Origin: Granulosicoccus sp.
GTDB lineage: Bacteria > Pseudomonadota > Gammaproteobacteria > Granulosicoccales > Granulosicoccaceae
DNA length: 64,000 bases
Reading direction: 5' to 3'
Assembly (NCBI GenBank): GCA_020627685.1
Contig: JAHDGK010000020.1
Span: 5,007 to 69,006, forward strand
Shown here piece by piece: positions 8,474 to 18,303 of this stretch. Each line of letters starts with the position of its first letter. The stretch's first letter is position 1. The notes under the pieces are model-generated. The model was given only the letters and a program-made list of their open reading frames with translations. It made no database searches and was not told where the DNA came from. The position numbers and the translations under genes are program-made.

Positions 8474-10179
8474 TGGCAACCGAAAATACTTTACTCGACG
8501 TTGCGAATCTTTCGATTCAGTTTCCAACTCGCCGGGGAATCATTGATGCTGCCCGGGATATCAATATCAACCTGCAGCCCGGCGAAGTATTAGGACTTGT
8601 CGGAGAATCAGGCGCCGGCAAATCAACGATAGGTAACGCTATAGTAAACCTCTTGGAAAAGCCCGGTCGAATTAGTAACGGCTCTATCAAATTTCAAGGG
8701 CAAGAGCTTCGCGAGCTAGATGACGACGCTATGCGTAAGGTGCGTGGTGATCGTATAGGTATGATTTTCCAAGACCCGCAGACATCATTAAATCCGCTAC
8801 TGCGTATTGGCGAACAACTCACCGAGACTATAAAAAAATCGCTTGCCGTCTCTGACAAGGAGGCACATGAACGTGCACTTGATTTATTGGTGGCCGTCGG
8901 TATCACTCAGCCAGAAGCACGATTAAAAGCCTACCCTCATCAGTTCTCTGGAGGCATGAGGCAGCGAGTCGTTATTGCATTGGCTTTAGCCGGTGAGCCT
9001 GAATTAATTATTGCTGACGAACCGACGACAGCACTGGATGTTTCCATTCAAGCACAAATTTTAGATTTGATAAAAGACCTGTGTAAAACCCGCAACTTAG
9101 GTGTCATTATCGTTACACACGATATTGGAGTCATTGCCAACATCGCAGACAGAGTCGCTGTGATGTATCGAGGTGCGATAGTCGAAACCGGACCTGTCAA
9201 TCAAATACTCAATTCACCTCAGCACCCCTATACAACGAGTCTAATCGCCGCTGTCCCGCCCACTGATCGTAAGCTCCATCGATTCAATTCTGTTGATTAT
9301 ATTGATGGTAGTGATTCATCCAACGAGGCCAAACGCATCGATGTCAGCACACATTGGCTCGGTGAACAAAACGATTTAAAAAGCCCTGATGGCGTGGCGG
9401 TTTCCGTCAATAATTTAAAGCTATCGTTCGTATTGCAAAACGCAATTTTTAAGCGTAATCGAAAAACACTGCAGGCGGTTGACGATGTGTCATTCAGTAT
9501 CGCTGATGGGGAAACATTCGGCCTCGTGGGAGAATCAGGCTCTGGCAAATCAACAGTTGCGCGGTTGATAGTCGGGTTACATAAACCTCAGTCTGGACAA
9601 ATTCGCGTTATGGGCAACGAAGTTGAGTTACATAAACAGGATGAAAAAAGCCTGGCAGCTCGTCGCGCCTTGCAGATGATATTCCAAGACCCATACAGCA
9701 GCCTTAATGGACGCCTGAAAGTTCTAGACATCGTTGCAGAACCCATACGTTTTTTTAAAATGGCTTCTTCTGAGAAACAAACCCGCTCAATCGTTCAAGA
9801 TCTGCTGGATCATGTTGGCTTAGGCGCTGCGGCAGCCATGCGATACCCTCATGAATTCTCTGGCGGGCAACGCCAGCGAATATCTATCGCACGAGCACTC
9901 GCCTCGCGTCCGCGTATCCTCATTTGCGACGAACCTACATCCGCTCTGGATGTATCTATCCAGGCGCAGATACTCAATCTACTAAAGGACCTTCAGGAAG
10001 AGCTCGGCTTAACGATGCTGTTTATCTCTCATGATTTGCCTGTTGTGCGACAAATGTGCGACAAAGTAGCAGTTATGCGTAGCGGAGCAATCTGCGAGAT
10101 AGCTGAAACGGAAACCCTGTTTGAGTCACCTCAACATGAATACACAAAGCATCTATTAGAATTGATGCCCAAGATGTAA
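8473..10179 (+). CDS. Fused double ATPase of a peptide ABC transporter (DppD-DppF type)
   Basis: 568 residues from ATG 8473, which overlaps the permease stop by one base. Two complete ATPase halves are joined in one chain. The first has Walker A GESGAGKS (44-51), signature FSGGMRQR and Walker [10 protein letters not shown]. The second has [16 protein letters not shown] and [12 protein letters not shown]. Each half has the oligopeptide-transporter C-terminal tail ([13 protein letters not shown]). The fusion supplies both nucleotide-binding sites for the two permeases, hydrolysing ATP in the cytoplasm. All catalytic motifs are intact. The operon ends here, four bases from a convergent gene. Confidence 0.94.
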   Translation: MATENTLLDVANLSIQFPTRRGIIDAARDININLQPGEVLGLVGESGAGKSTIGNAIVNLLEKPGRISNGSIKFQGQELRELDDDAMRKVRGDRIGMIFQDPQTSLNPLLRIGEQLTETIKKSLAVSDKEAHERALDLLVAVGITQPEARLKAYPHQFSGGMRQRVVIALALAGEPELIIADEPTTALDVSIQAQILDLIKDLCKTRNLGVIIVTHDIGVIANIADRVAVMYRGAIVETGPVNQILNSPQHPYTTSLIAAVPPTDRKLHRFNSVDYIDGSDSSNEAKRIDVSTHWLGEQNDLKSPDGVAVSVNNLKLSFVLQNAIFKRNRKTLQAVDDVSFSIADGETFGLVGESGSGKSTVARLIVGLHKPQSGQIRVMGNEVELHKQDEKSLAARRALQMIFQDPYSSLNGRLKVLDIVAEPIRFFKMASSEKQTRSIVQDLLDHVGLGAAAAMRYPHEFSGGQRQRISIARALASRPRILICDEPTSALDVSIQAQILNLLKDLQEELGLTMLFISHDLPVVRQMCDKVAVMRSGAICEIAETETLFESPQHEYTKHLLELMPKM

Positions 10180-10183
10180 GGGC

Positions 10184-11341
10184 TTATTTCTCTGCCATCT
10201 CCCGATTAACTAAGTCACCTACGGAAGATGCCAGTGGGTCGTTGGCATTCATAGCGTACCCATCTTTTGGCGCGGGAACAGGTGTATCGAATGCGTAGTC
10301 CGGATCTGTCTTCTGCCTGTGCCAGGTGTCCCTCATTTCTTGCCACGCCCCGACTAAAGTTCTTGGTTTAGGCATATCGTCCGCTAAGACTCTGTGCAAT
10401 TTCTTCAAGTTGTAACAAGGAACAGCTGCATACATATGGTGTTCTAAATGCCAGTTCATACGCCAATACAAAAATTCGCTTACAGGATCAAGTACGACCG
10501 ACCGAGCACACTTTCTAAAATCTGATACATGAGACCGAAGACCGCAGTGCATGGTTACCCCTACAAAGTATCGATGCCAGTTGGCGATAAAAGGCGCGCC
10601 AGAGATGACCACGATTAAAACGGGCTGACTAATCGCCAAAGAAAATACGACAACGCCTGCATGAAAGCCAAGGACTGTTCGCGCCCAACTCACCGCTTTC
10701 CGTCTTTGCTTATCGTGCCCCTCATACAATTCAGGCCCCCAAGAGTTAAACGGGTTGTTCGTATCATTTCTGGCGAGCTTTATAAAATTACCGACGGTTG
10801 GGATTATCCCTCGCGATTGATACCCACCAAACACATTGATAGTAAAAAGCTGCACGATATATAAAAAGCGAAGCGACGGAGTGACCGGCAATATCTCCTC
10901 TCGATCACCCTCCAAAAACAACGTGTAGCGGTGGTGATAATTGTGGCTAAATCGGTAAACTCGAAAATTTAGCCAACCCAACAAACAAAAGACAATGAGA
11001 AAACCATCGTTAAGCCATTGGGTTTTGAATACGGTGCGGTGACACAACTCATGATTAGGCGCTGTAAAGAATGAGGCGATAGTCCCGTGCAGGAATAGAC
11101 AGACAAAAAACGCTAACCACATGGCGTGACTAAAGAAGTACACACTAAGGCTGGCGGTTAGCAACCATAGTGCAAGGTGTCCTCCAGCCTGAATCAATGC
11201 CTGCCCGTCGCTGCGAACGATAAGCTTGGCAAGATCCTTACGATCAATGGGACATCGATACCAGTCTATTTTCAAATTTTTCTTAACTTCAGACATCGGT
11301 GGAAACCGACGTTCTTCAAGCTTGGACGACAAAGGATTCAT
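10184..11341 (-). CDS. Fatty acid desaturase family membrane protein
   Basis: 385 residues with hydrophobic segments around residues 55-95, 110-125 and 215-245. It carries the three histidine clusters of membrane di-iron desaturases: HELCH (97-101), HNYHH (133-137) and HLEHH near residue 305. Such enzymes use oxygen and electrons from a redox partner to introduce a double bond or hydroxyl into a lipid chain. The substrate cannot be read from sequence. GAGAG lies nine bases before the ATG at 11341; MSEVKK sixteen codons in is another possible start. It converges with the ABC ATPase gene and has no obvious operon partner. Confidence 0.88.
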   Translation of the reverse strand: MNPLSSKLEERRFPPMSEVKKNLKIDWYRCPIDRKDLAKLIVRSDGQALIQAGGHLALWLLTASLSVYFFSHAMWLAFFVCLFLHGTIASFFTAPNHELCHRTVFKTQWLNDGFLIVFCLLGWLNFRVYRFSHNYHHRYTLFLEGDREEILPVTPSLRFLYIVQLFTINVFGGYQSRGIIPTVGNFIKLARNDTNNPFNSWGPELYEGHDKQRRKAVSWARTVLGFHAGVVVFSLAISQPVLIVVISGAPFIANWHRYFVGVTMHCGLRSHVSDFRKCARSVVLDPVSEFLYWRMNWHLEHHMYAAVPCYNLKKLHRVLADDMPKPRTLVGAWQEMRDTWHRQKTDPDYAFDTPVPAPKDGYAMNANDPLASSVGDLVNREMAEK

Positions 11342-11473
11342 GAAAACAATCTCTCGGGCTACCCATGACGGTAAGGTCGTTATCCCTCAAATTGAGGGAT
11401 AACACTACCCCTGAGAACTAGCTTATCAAACCCGGGCAACGATGTCGCAACGCTTGTGACCACTCATGGCTCA

Positions 11474-12085
11474 CTACCAAAGCGTTTCATCCTGCCGCTT
11501 TTGAAGCGCCTGATCGTAGGCGTGAGCATCAAAGTCTGATATTGCAGATTGAATGAGCGAGCCGGCGCTGGGTAGGCTCGCCGGATCTATGTGTAGAGTG
11601 TGATCCCATAGCTTGGATCTTTTCAACGCTCGAGCACACTGGAAATAAACCTGATGCACTGTGACAACGATAGCGGTAACTGGCTTCTTACCACCCACAT
11701 CAAATGTATCTAGCAAATCGCTATTAGTGCTGATTAGCGCTCGACCATTTACTCTGATGGTTTCATTGACTCCGGGAATCATGAATAGCATGGCGATAGC
11801 CGGATTACTCACGATATTTCTGAGAGTGTCTAGTCTATTATTGCCTCGCCTATCGGGTAGAGCTAAGGTATTGTCATCCAATACGCTCACAAAGCCAGGA
11901 GCATCTCCACGTGGAGAACAATCAAGACCGTCAGGCCCTGATGTCGCTACGGACACATACGGAGAGGCTTCGATAAACTTTTTATAGTCCTCATTGAGCT
12001 GAGGAAGCTCCTTCGCAATAGAGGGCTTATGAGGTGCGGCATACAAAGACTCAAGCTGCTTTATCGTCGTGACGCAATCGTTCAT
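11474..12085 (-). CDS. Pyridoxamine 5'-phosphate oxidase-like FMN flavoprotein
   Basis: 203 residues from ATG 12085, which is preceded by GGGAA seven bases upstream; an in-frame TTG at 12118 is a weaker alternative. The sequence PYVSVATSGPDGLDCSPRGDAPGFV followed by LALPDRRGNNRLDTLRN and NPAIAMLFMIPGVNETIRVNGRA fits the PPOX split-barrel family, subgroup MSMEG_1061-like. These bind FMN and act as reductases or oxidases on poorly known substrates. It is cytoplasmic. A 222-base gap separates it from the divergent aldo/keto reductase. Confidence 0.88.
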   Translation of the reverse strand: MNDCVTTIKQLESLYAAPHKPSIAKELPQLNEDYKKFIEASPYVSVATSGPDGLDCSPRGDAPGFVSVLDDNTLALPDRRGNNRLDTLRNIVSNPAIAMLFMIPGVNETIRVNGRALISTNSDLLDTFDVGGKKPVTAIVVTVHQVYFQCARALKRSKLWDHTLHIDPASLPSAGSLIQSAISDFDAHAYDQALQKRQDETLW

Positions 12086-12267
12086 TGGTAGATTCCCAGT
12101 TCTTAAAGCAGACTCCAACAGACTAGAAGAAGCATCAAGCTCATGTCAACGAAACGATGGATCAACATCTGAGTACTGCAAGCACGAATATGATCACGTA
12201 CAGTTGCTTTTCAGCTGGGCACTAATGGTAACGATTGATTTAAGGCAAGAAATGGATAGTCACTTTT

Positions 12268-12276
12268 TGGTATAAC
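12268..12276 (+). promoter_or_regulatory. Extended -10 promoter candidate for the aldo/keto reductase
   Basis: TGGTATAAC matches an extended -10 (TGn plus TATAAC) 32 bases before the ATG at 12308. No good -35 is seen at the expected distance, which is common with extended -10 promoters. This is a motif match only. Confidence 0.35.
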
Positions 12277-12307
12277 AGCGACTTGCTTTCCAAAAGAGTG
12301 ACGCGCG

Positions 12308-13291
12308 ATGGAACAACGACGTTTAGGAAATTCACTGCAAGTATCCGCCCTCGGACTCGGTTGCATGGGAATGAGCGAGTTCTATGGCCCTAGAAACGAT
12401 GAGGAGTCTATCTCTGTATTGCACAGAGCCGTCGAGCTGGGTACTACGTTTTTGGATACGGCAGATATTTATGGTCCGCATCACAACGAGATGCTCATAA
12501 AGCGTTTTCTCGCTGAGTGTAGCCAGCCTCTTACCATCGCAACCAAATTTGGCATAGTGAGGAAACCGGGTGAATACTCACGGGTAATCGACAATAGTTC
12601 AGAATACGCCCAATCTGCCTGCCACGCATCACTCATACGGCTTGGTGTCGATTATATCGATCTTTTCTACGTACACAGACTAGATCAATCACGCCCCATT
12701 GAAGAAGTCATGGAAGCCTTGTCCAGTCTAGTTAAGGCGGGAAAAATCGGAAATATCGGCTTGTGTGAAGTTAGCGCAGAGACGTTGCGTCGCGCCCATG
12801 CCGTCCACCCAGTGGCGGCCGTTCAGACTGAATATTCCTTGTGGACACGTGATGTCGAAGAAAAAATACTACCCACCTGTAGAGAACTAGGTGTTGGATT
12901 TGTACCTTACTCACCACTGGGCAGAGGTTTTCTAACAGGCAGCTTTGATACAACAACAAAGTTTGAGGATGGTGATTTCAGAGCCTCATTGCCACGTTTC
13001 TCTGCAGAAAATATTGATAAGAATTTAGCTATCGTTGCTGCGGTCCAGGCATTCGCAAAGGAAAAAGATTGCACGCCGGCTCAAATCGCACTGGCATGGT
13101 TACTGTCTAAAGGCGATGATGTCGTGCCAATACCCGGTACCAAGCGAATACGCTACTTAGAAGAGAATATAAAAAGTCTGGAGGTTGAATGGTCTACCCA
13201 AGACAGCATCTCACTAGAAGCTCAGGTAGACCAACTGGAAATTATCGGAAATCGTTATACCGATGAAGGCATGAAAGGTGTGGAAGCCTAA
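12308..13291 (+). CDS. Aldo/keto reductase
   Basis: 327 residues forming an NADPH-dependent (alpha/beta)8 barrel. The catalytic tetrad is visible: Asp in FLDTADIYG, Tyr in the same motif, Lys in ATKFGIV and His in FYVHRLD. The NADP-binding loop near the C-terminus reads [15 protein letters not shown]. The [15 protein letters not shown] segment matches the AKR13/YakC-like group. It reduces aldehydes or ketones, substrate unknown. It is transcribed alone and converges with the minus-strand sugar operon; 10 bases separate the two stops. Confidence 0.92.
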   Translation: MEQRRLGNSLQVSALGLGCMGMSEFYGPRNDEESISVLHRAVELGTTFLDTADIYGPHHNEMLIKRFLAECSQPLTIATKFGIVRKPGEYSRVIDNSSEYAQSACHASLIRLGVDYIDLFYVHRLDQSRPIEEVMEALSSLVKAGKIGNIGLCEVSAETLRRAHAVHPVAAVQTEYSLWTRDVEEKILPTCRELGVGFVPYSPLGRGFLTGSFDTTTKFEDGDFRASLPRFSAENIDKNLAIVAAVQAFAKEKDCTPAQIALAWLLSKGDDVVPIPGTKRIRYLEENIKSLEVEWSTQDSISLEAQVDQLEIIGNRYTDEGMKGVEA

Positions 13292-13301
13292 GCTTTCGCA
13301 C

Positions 13302-14465
13302 TCAACCCAGTTTCACCCATGCTGAATTTCTACTAGAAGAGCGAACACAAGCATCGATAAATTGAACACCGACTAACCCATCGTCAATAGTGGGATACAT
13401 AACTTCCTTCCCAACTGATTCTCCACCTCTATGAGCGATGATGGCATCAGCAGCCTCTGAGTAAATATTAGCGAAGCCTTCCAAATAGCCCTCTGGATGG
13501 CCGGGAGGTATTCGGCTCATACGCGCGGCAGCTTCACCCGTACCACTGCCGTTTCGAGTCAACAGTCTTTTCGGTTCTCCATAGGGAGTAAACCAAAGAT
13601 AGTTGGGATCTTCCTGAGCCCACTCGAGACCACCTTTATCACCGTAGATTCTAATTTTTAAGGAGTTTTCATTTCCCGGCGCTACCTGACTGGCCCATAG
13701 CATGCCTCGTGCACCACCCTCAAAACGCATCATGACATGAGCATTGTCATCAACCTGACGGCCATCAACAAACGCTTGTAAGTCTGCTGCAAGACTATCT
13801 ATAGTCAGCCCAGTCATAAAGCTCAACAGATTGAATGCATGTGTACCAATATCACCGGTACAACCACCCACGCCTGAACGCTCGGGGTCAGTTCGCCATT
13901 CAGCTTGTTTGAAATCCTGCGCTTCGGTAAGCCAGTCTTGGGCATACTCAACTTGGATGACCCGGACTTGACCCAACTCACCACTCTCGATCATTTCACG
14001 TCCTTGGCGCACCATCGGATAACCCGTGTAGTTGTGAGTGAGCACAAATAGAGCATCTGAGTCGCCTGCTGACTTTGCTAATTTCTTCGCATCTGCCAAG
14101 GATGATGTCAGTGGCTTATCACATATGACATGAATTCCCCGCTTCAAGAATTCTCGCGCAGCAGGATAATGAACATGATTGGGCGTAACGATAGCAACCG
14201 CCTCAATGCCGTCCTTTATACGCGCCTCACGCATAGCCATAGATTTAAAATCATCGTAAATACGATCTTCACTTAACCCGATAGCTAAGCCCGAAGCACG
14301 GGATTTTTCAGCTGTAGACGAAAGTGCACCGGCAACCAATTCATAACGATCATCAATGCGGGATGCAATTCGATGCACCCCACCGATAAACGCATCATTG
14401 CCACCACCTACCATGCCAAGGCGGATGCGTCTTCCAACGTGTTTACTATTGCTTTCTGTAGCCAT
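13302..14465 (-). CDS. Gfo/Idh/MocA family oxidoreductase
   Basis: 387 residues. An N-terminal Rossmann fold (GMVGGGNDAFIGGVH, about residues 18-32) is followed by the family motif CDKPLTSSLADAKKLA near residue 115, where Lys is the usual catalytic residue, and the C-terminal beta-sheet domain with VGGCTGDIGTHAFNLLSFM holding the catalytic Asp/His pair. These NAD(P)-dependent enzymes oxidise or epimerise sugars, inositols or their derivatives. It is the last gene of the minus-strand sugar operon, 57 bases after the isomerase/epimerase gene. The two often work as a pair, the dehydrogenase making a keto intermediate. Confidence 0.92.
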   Translation of the reverse strand: MATESNSKHVGRRIRLGMVGGGNDAFIGGVHRIASRIDDRYELVAGALSSTAEKSRASGLAIGLSEDRIYDDFKSMAMREARIKDGIEAVAIVTPNHVHYPAAREFLKRGIHVICDKPLTSSLADAKKLAKSAGDSDALFVLTHNYTGYPMVRQGREMIESGELGQVRVIQVEYAQDWLTEAQDFKQAEWRTDPERSGVGGCTGDIGTHAFNLLSFMTGLTIDSLAADLQAFVDGRQVDDNAHVMMRFEGGARGMLWASQVAPGNENSLKIRIYGDKGGLEWAQEDPNYLWFTPYGEPKRLLTRNGSGTGEAAARMSRIPPGHPEGYLEGFANIYSEAADAIIAHRGGESVGKEVMYPTIDDGLVGVQFIDACVRSSSRNSAWVKLG

Positions 14466-14522
14466 AAATATTCACCGATAGTTTCAACGCCAGCTTTTTA
14501 ACGCATGGCAAGTCAACAATAT

Positions 14523-15578
14523 TTAGCTAATGCCTAACATTTTCCGATTAGCGGCCTCATCTGTACCACCATCTGCAAAGTCGTCAAAAGCTCTCTCAGT
14601 GACTTTGATTATGTGGTCGGATACAAAAGCAGCGCCTTCTCGAGCACCCACTTCCGGGTGCTTTAGACAACACTCCCATTCAACAACTGCCCAACCGTCA
14701 AAATCATTGGCCGCCATTTTGGAAAAGATTGCACCAAAATCAACTTGACCGTCTCCTAAAGATCTAAACCTTCCTGCTCGATCAGTCCAGGATTGGTAAC
14801 CGCTATAAACACCCTGTTTACCCGTGGGGTTAAACTCAGCATCTTTAACATGGAACATCTTCAACCGGTCTTTATAGATATCAATGTGATCGATGTAGTC
14901 CAAACACTGTAAGACAAAATGTGACGGGTCATAGAGCATGTTGCATCGAGCATGATTATCTACTCGTTCAAGAAACATCTCGAATGTAATACCGTCGTGC
15001 AAGTCTTCACCCGGATGGATTTCATAGCAGACATTAACGCCGCAATCCTCAGCATGATCCAGGATAGGACGCCAGCGTTTCGCTAATTCATCAAACGCAG
15101 TTTCGACCAAACCTGCTGGACGTTGCGGCCATGGGTAGACATAGGGCCAGGCTAGCGCTCCTGAAAATGAAGCGTGATTTCCGATTCCCATATGCCGGGA
15201 AGCACTCAGTGCTTTTTTGACTTGATCTACTGCCCATGCCTGTCGGGCTTTAGGATTGCCGCGAACGGAAGGGTCAGCAAAACCATCAAAGGATTCGTCA
15301 TAAGCGGGATGAACTGCAACCAGTTGTCCTTGTAAATGTGTAGACAACTCGGTCACTTCGATTCCGTTGGCGCTGGCTACACCCTTAAACTCATCACAGT
15401 AATCTTTCGATTCGGCGGCTTTGTCCAAGTCGAACAGACGCCCGTCCCAGCTGGGAACCTGAACCCCTTTGTATCCGCAATCTGCGGCCCATTTAGTAAT
15501 GCTGTCCCAAGAATTGAAAGGGGCATCATCGCTCGCAAATTGTGCAAGGAACAACGCAGGACCTTTAATAGTTTTCAC
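14523..15578 (-). CDS. Sugar phosphate isomerase/epimerase family TIM barrel
   Basis: 351 residues of the xylose-isomerase-like TIM-barrel family (AP endonuclease 2 fold). Likely metal ligands are the Glu of CYEIHPGEDLHD, Asp/His of LYDPSHFVLQ, His of FHVKDAEF and Glu of AVVEWECC. Long members like this act as isomerases or epimerases on free sugars. GTG at 15578 is the start, with AAGGAGAG about eight bases upstream. It sits between the LacI regulator and the dehydrogenase. The substrate is not identifiable from sequence. Confidence 0.9.
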   Translation of the reverse strand: MKTIKGPALFLAQFASDDAPFNSWDSITKWAADCGYKGVQVPSWDGRLFDLDKAAESKDYCDEFKGVASANGIEVTELSTHLQGQLVAVHPAYDESFDGFADPSVRGNPKARQAWAVDQVKKALSASRHMGIGNHASFSGALAWPYVYPWPQRPAGLVETAFDELAKRWRPILDHAEDCGVNVCYEIHPGEDLHDGITFEMFLERVDNHARCNMLYDPSHFVLQCLDYIDHIDIYKDRLKMFHVKDAEFNPTGKQGVYSGYQSWTDRAGRFRSLGDGQVDFGAIFSKMAANDFDGWAVVEWECCLKHPEVGAREGAAFVSDHIIKVTERAFDDFADGGTDEAANRKMLGIS

Positions 15579-15610
15579 GTTCTACTCTCCTTCAACGATG
15601 GGTAGAGTGG

Positions 15611-16666
15611 TTAGTCTACCGGTGGTAAGTTTTCTTTTAAAAATATTTCTATACGTATTCGCTCTTGTAGTGCGTTATAGGGTACTGCATCGACACGCGC
15701 GCGCATCAATCGAATAGCGCTTCTGACGATATGACCTAAATCCTGAGAGATCAGCGCAGCAAATTCACCACTTTGAAGTGCCGCCCTCGAAATTGGAGTC
15801 AGTTCATGCGCTATCACCACTATATCTAATTTGCTATTTCGTAAAAATTCAATGAGTCCTGGGTTGCTGGCGTACGAGGTGTAGATACCACGGATATCTG
15901 ACCACGCTTCAAACGCAGTCGGGAGCAGTTTCTCCAGCAATTCCTCATCGCTGCGCGCTTCAACAGAGGGAAGTACTTCGAACTGTTCAAACTGTTGAGC
16001 CATCACTGAATCAAATCCGTGACGTCTCTCTAGATGATCTCGTGTAAGCCTGGAATTGGTCAGGACCAATATTTTTCCAGTGGGTTCCTTTATAAATCGT
16101 CCCATTAACTGCGCCGCAGTACGGCCTGCAGACGTGTTATCAATACCAATGAAATGGTCTCTTTGGGAACTGGGAAGATCTGACAATAAGGCAACAACAG
16201 CAATTCCACGATCCCGAGCACGCCCTATGGCGTCTCGTACAGCGGGTGTCTCAGGTGCGATGACCGCCACACCGTCTGTTTTCGAAGGGCTTAGCTCATC
16301 GAGCGCCACGACAATATGGTGTGAATCGGAATCAGGTATCCGATGTGTTTCCAGAAACGTTCGTTCTGTTGATAGCGCTTGAGACTGATGCGTGATCTGA
16401 GCGTGCAATGAATCGATGAACTCGCTGCTGCTATCCGGAACAAGGAAAACGAATCTATACACTCGTTTTCTTGCGAGGTTAGCAGCCGCGGTATCGCGGA
16501 TATAACCCAGGTCGTTGATCGCTTTAGTGACTTTTTGAATGGTCACTTCACGAACACCCGGACGGGCGTTCAATACGCGATCAACCGTGGCAAGACTCAC
16601 CCCAGCATGACGAGCAATGTCATTAACTGTTGGTTTGTCATTGGTAACCACACTGGGTTTACTCAT
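15611..16666 (-). CDS. LacI family transcriptional regulator
   Basis: 351 residues. The N-terminal helix-turn-helix reads VNDIARHAGVSLATVDRVLN (about residues 14-33), followed by the hinge region (INDLGYIRDTAAANLARKR) and a periplasmic-binding-protein-like effector domain with DRGIAVVALLSD and HFIGIDNTSAG. It should repress this operon and release DNA when its sugar or polyol ligand binds. It lies within the operon, 11 bases after the kinase gene, so it is probably autoregulated. Candidate sites are the dyads at 22536-22586 and 23941-24049. Confidence 0.93.
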   Translation of the reverse strand: MSKPSVVTNDKPTVNDIARHAGVSLATVDRVLNARPGVREVTIQKVTKAINDLGYIRDTAAANLARKRVYRFVFLVPDSSSEFIDSLHAQITHQSQALSTERTFLETHRIPDSDSHHIVVALDELSPSKTDGVAVIAPETPAVRDAIGRARDRGIAVVALLSDLPSSQRDHFIGIDNTSAGRTAAQLMGRFIKEPTGKILVLTNSRLTRDHLERRHGFDSVMAQQFEQFEVLPSVEARSDEELLEKLLPTAFEAWSDIRGIYTSYASNPGLIEFLRNSKLDIVVIAHELTPISRAALQSGEFAALISQDLGHIVRSAIRLMRARVDAVPYNALQERIRIEIFLKENLPPVD

Positions 16667-16677
16667 TTAAGAATCCA

Positions 16678-18303
16678 CTAAGTACTACTGGCAAGACCTT
16701 CAAAAACCAAAGCGACCGCTTCAGCACCGGGGTCATTATGCCCGATCAAATTCTCTTCAGGCACATAAGCTGCCCGGCCAGCCTTGGCTTTGATTATGGA
16801 TGCTGTTGCGTCGGCACCTGTTCGTGCTTCAGCAGCCGCAGCCTGTATACCTTTGGGTAAAGCCTGAAGCGCTGGATGCAACGCATCTATCATGGTTCGA
16901 TCCCCGACTTTAGCACCGCCAACCTGCGACACCCGAGCCAGGCCTTCTGCCAGTGCGCTTTGGATAGTGAGTCCACGAGCACAGGCATCGCCTGTGGCGT
17001 TGAAAAAGATCGCCAGAATGACTCCCGAGGATCCTCCCATTGTCTGACTCAACTCATTCCCTAATGCAGGCATTAGCTGCGTAAGATCTGCCAGCGGCAT
17101 TCTATCTAACGATTCTTTCAATGAACGGGCCGCTGTTGCGAGTGTGCTACCGGTATCACCATCACCTGACTTGGCGTCTAATGTATTCAATGAAGACTCA
17201 GCTTCAATCAACATATCGCATATCGCCAAGACGGTGCTTCTAGTCGCCGGGTGACTCGACGGTATTGGCTTTACGGGTGTCAAACCATCTGGAAGGCGAC
17301 TGATCTTTACTGGCATTCGTTCCTGCACGCCAGGCCAGGCTGGTATGGACACCGGCTGCGTCAATGCATCCGCATGTACATCGTCAACGCTCATAACGGA
17401 CACCGAAAATCCATGCATATCCAAAGATGTCATTAAAGGTGCCGGGCCAATGACAAATTTTATTTTTTCTGCATAGGGAGAATGCATTAACTCATTTGCG
17501 AGGATGGACATTTCCAGAGGTGTGGTGGCTCCAAGATTATTAAGCAAGGCGACCACGTCTCCCCCGGGCATATGAGGTTCTAATTTTTGCAAAACCATTT
17601 GCATAGCGGTTTTCGCATTTTCGAATGTGACTTGCTCGACGCCCGCCTCACCGTGAATACCAAGTCCTAATTCGGCGTTACCCAGTTGGATACGATCCTC
17701 TTTCACTGAACCCGGCACCGTACATGTATCAAGTGACATACCGATTGACGCGCTTCTTGAAATCACGGTCTTAGCAGCGTCAGTGACCATCTCTAACGAG
17801 CCATTATCCTCGGCAATGGCTCCCGCAATTTTGTGGACAAACAAAGTGCCCGCTAACCCACGAGCCTGGGGTAGATCAGGTAACGCGACGTCGTCATCGA
17901 CTACGACCATTTCAACCTTCAGACCCAGCGCACGAGCACGTTCAGCAGCCAGACCGAAATTTAATCGATCTCCGGTGTAGTTCTTAACGATGAGAAGACA
18001 TCCGGAATCACCGGTAACCGCAAGAATTCCTGCCAAAACAGCGTCTACTGATGGCGAGGCAAATACCTCCCCACAAACAGCCGCCGTCAACATACCTGCA
18101 CCGACAAATTCAGCATGAGCAGGCTCATGCCCGGAGCCGCCACCTGATATCAATGCAACCTTAGACTTATCCCAATCTGAACGAAAGACCACCTTAATAT
18201 GGGGGTATCCATCTAGTCGGGTTAATCGTCCACCTGACGTAGCAAGCAGTCCTTCAATAGCTTCTGTAACTAAGCTTTCCTTCGTATTAATAAATTGTGT
18301 CAT
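16678..18303 (-). CDS. Dihydroxyacetone kinase-family protein (fused DhaK-DhaL)
   Basis: 541 residues. The DhaK domain (about 1-335) has SGGGSGHEPAHAEFVGAGM and the substrate-binding His217 in LGIHGEAG, which forms a hemiaminal with the ketone. The DhaL domain (about 355-541) has the ATP-Mg motif KSGDGDTGST and phosphate loop MGGSSGVILAIFF. This is the single-chain ATP-dependent form, not the PTS form. Relatives phosphorylate dihydroxyacetone, erythrulose, apulose or other short ketoses. In this operon it probably phosphorylates the ketose made from an imported polyol or sugar. Its ATG overlaps the previous stop (ATGA). Confidence 0.92.
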   Translation of the reverse strand: MTQFINTKESLVTEAIEGLLATSGGRLTRLDGYPHIKVVFRSDWDKSKVALISGGGSGHEPAHAEFVGAGMLTAAVCGEVFASPSVDAVLAGILAVTGDSGCLLIVKNYTGDRLNFGLAAERARALGLKVEMVVVDDDVALPDLPQARGLAGTLFVHKIAGAIAEDNGSLEMVTDAAKTVISRSASIGMSLDTCTVPGSVKEDRIQLGNAELGLGIHGEAGVEQVTFENAKTAMQMVLQKLEPHMPGGDVVALLNNLGATTPLEMSILANELMHSPYAEKIKFVIGPAPLMTSLDMHGFSVSVMSVDDVHADALTQPVSIPAWPGVQERMPVKISRLPDGLTPVKPIPSSHPATRSTVLAICDMLIEAESSLNTLDAKSGDGDTGSTLATAARSLKESLDRMPLADLTQLMPALGNELSQTMGGSSGVILAIFFNATGDACARGLTIQSALAEGLARVSQVGGAKVGDRTMIDALHPALQALPKGIQAAAAEARTGADATASIIKAKAGRAAYVPEENLIGHNDPGAEAVALVFEGLASST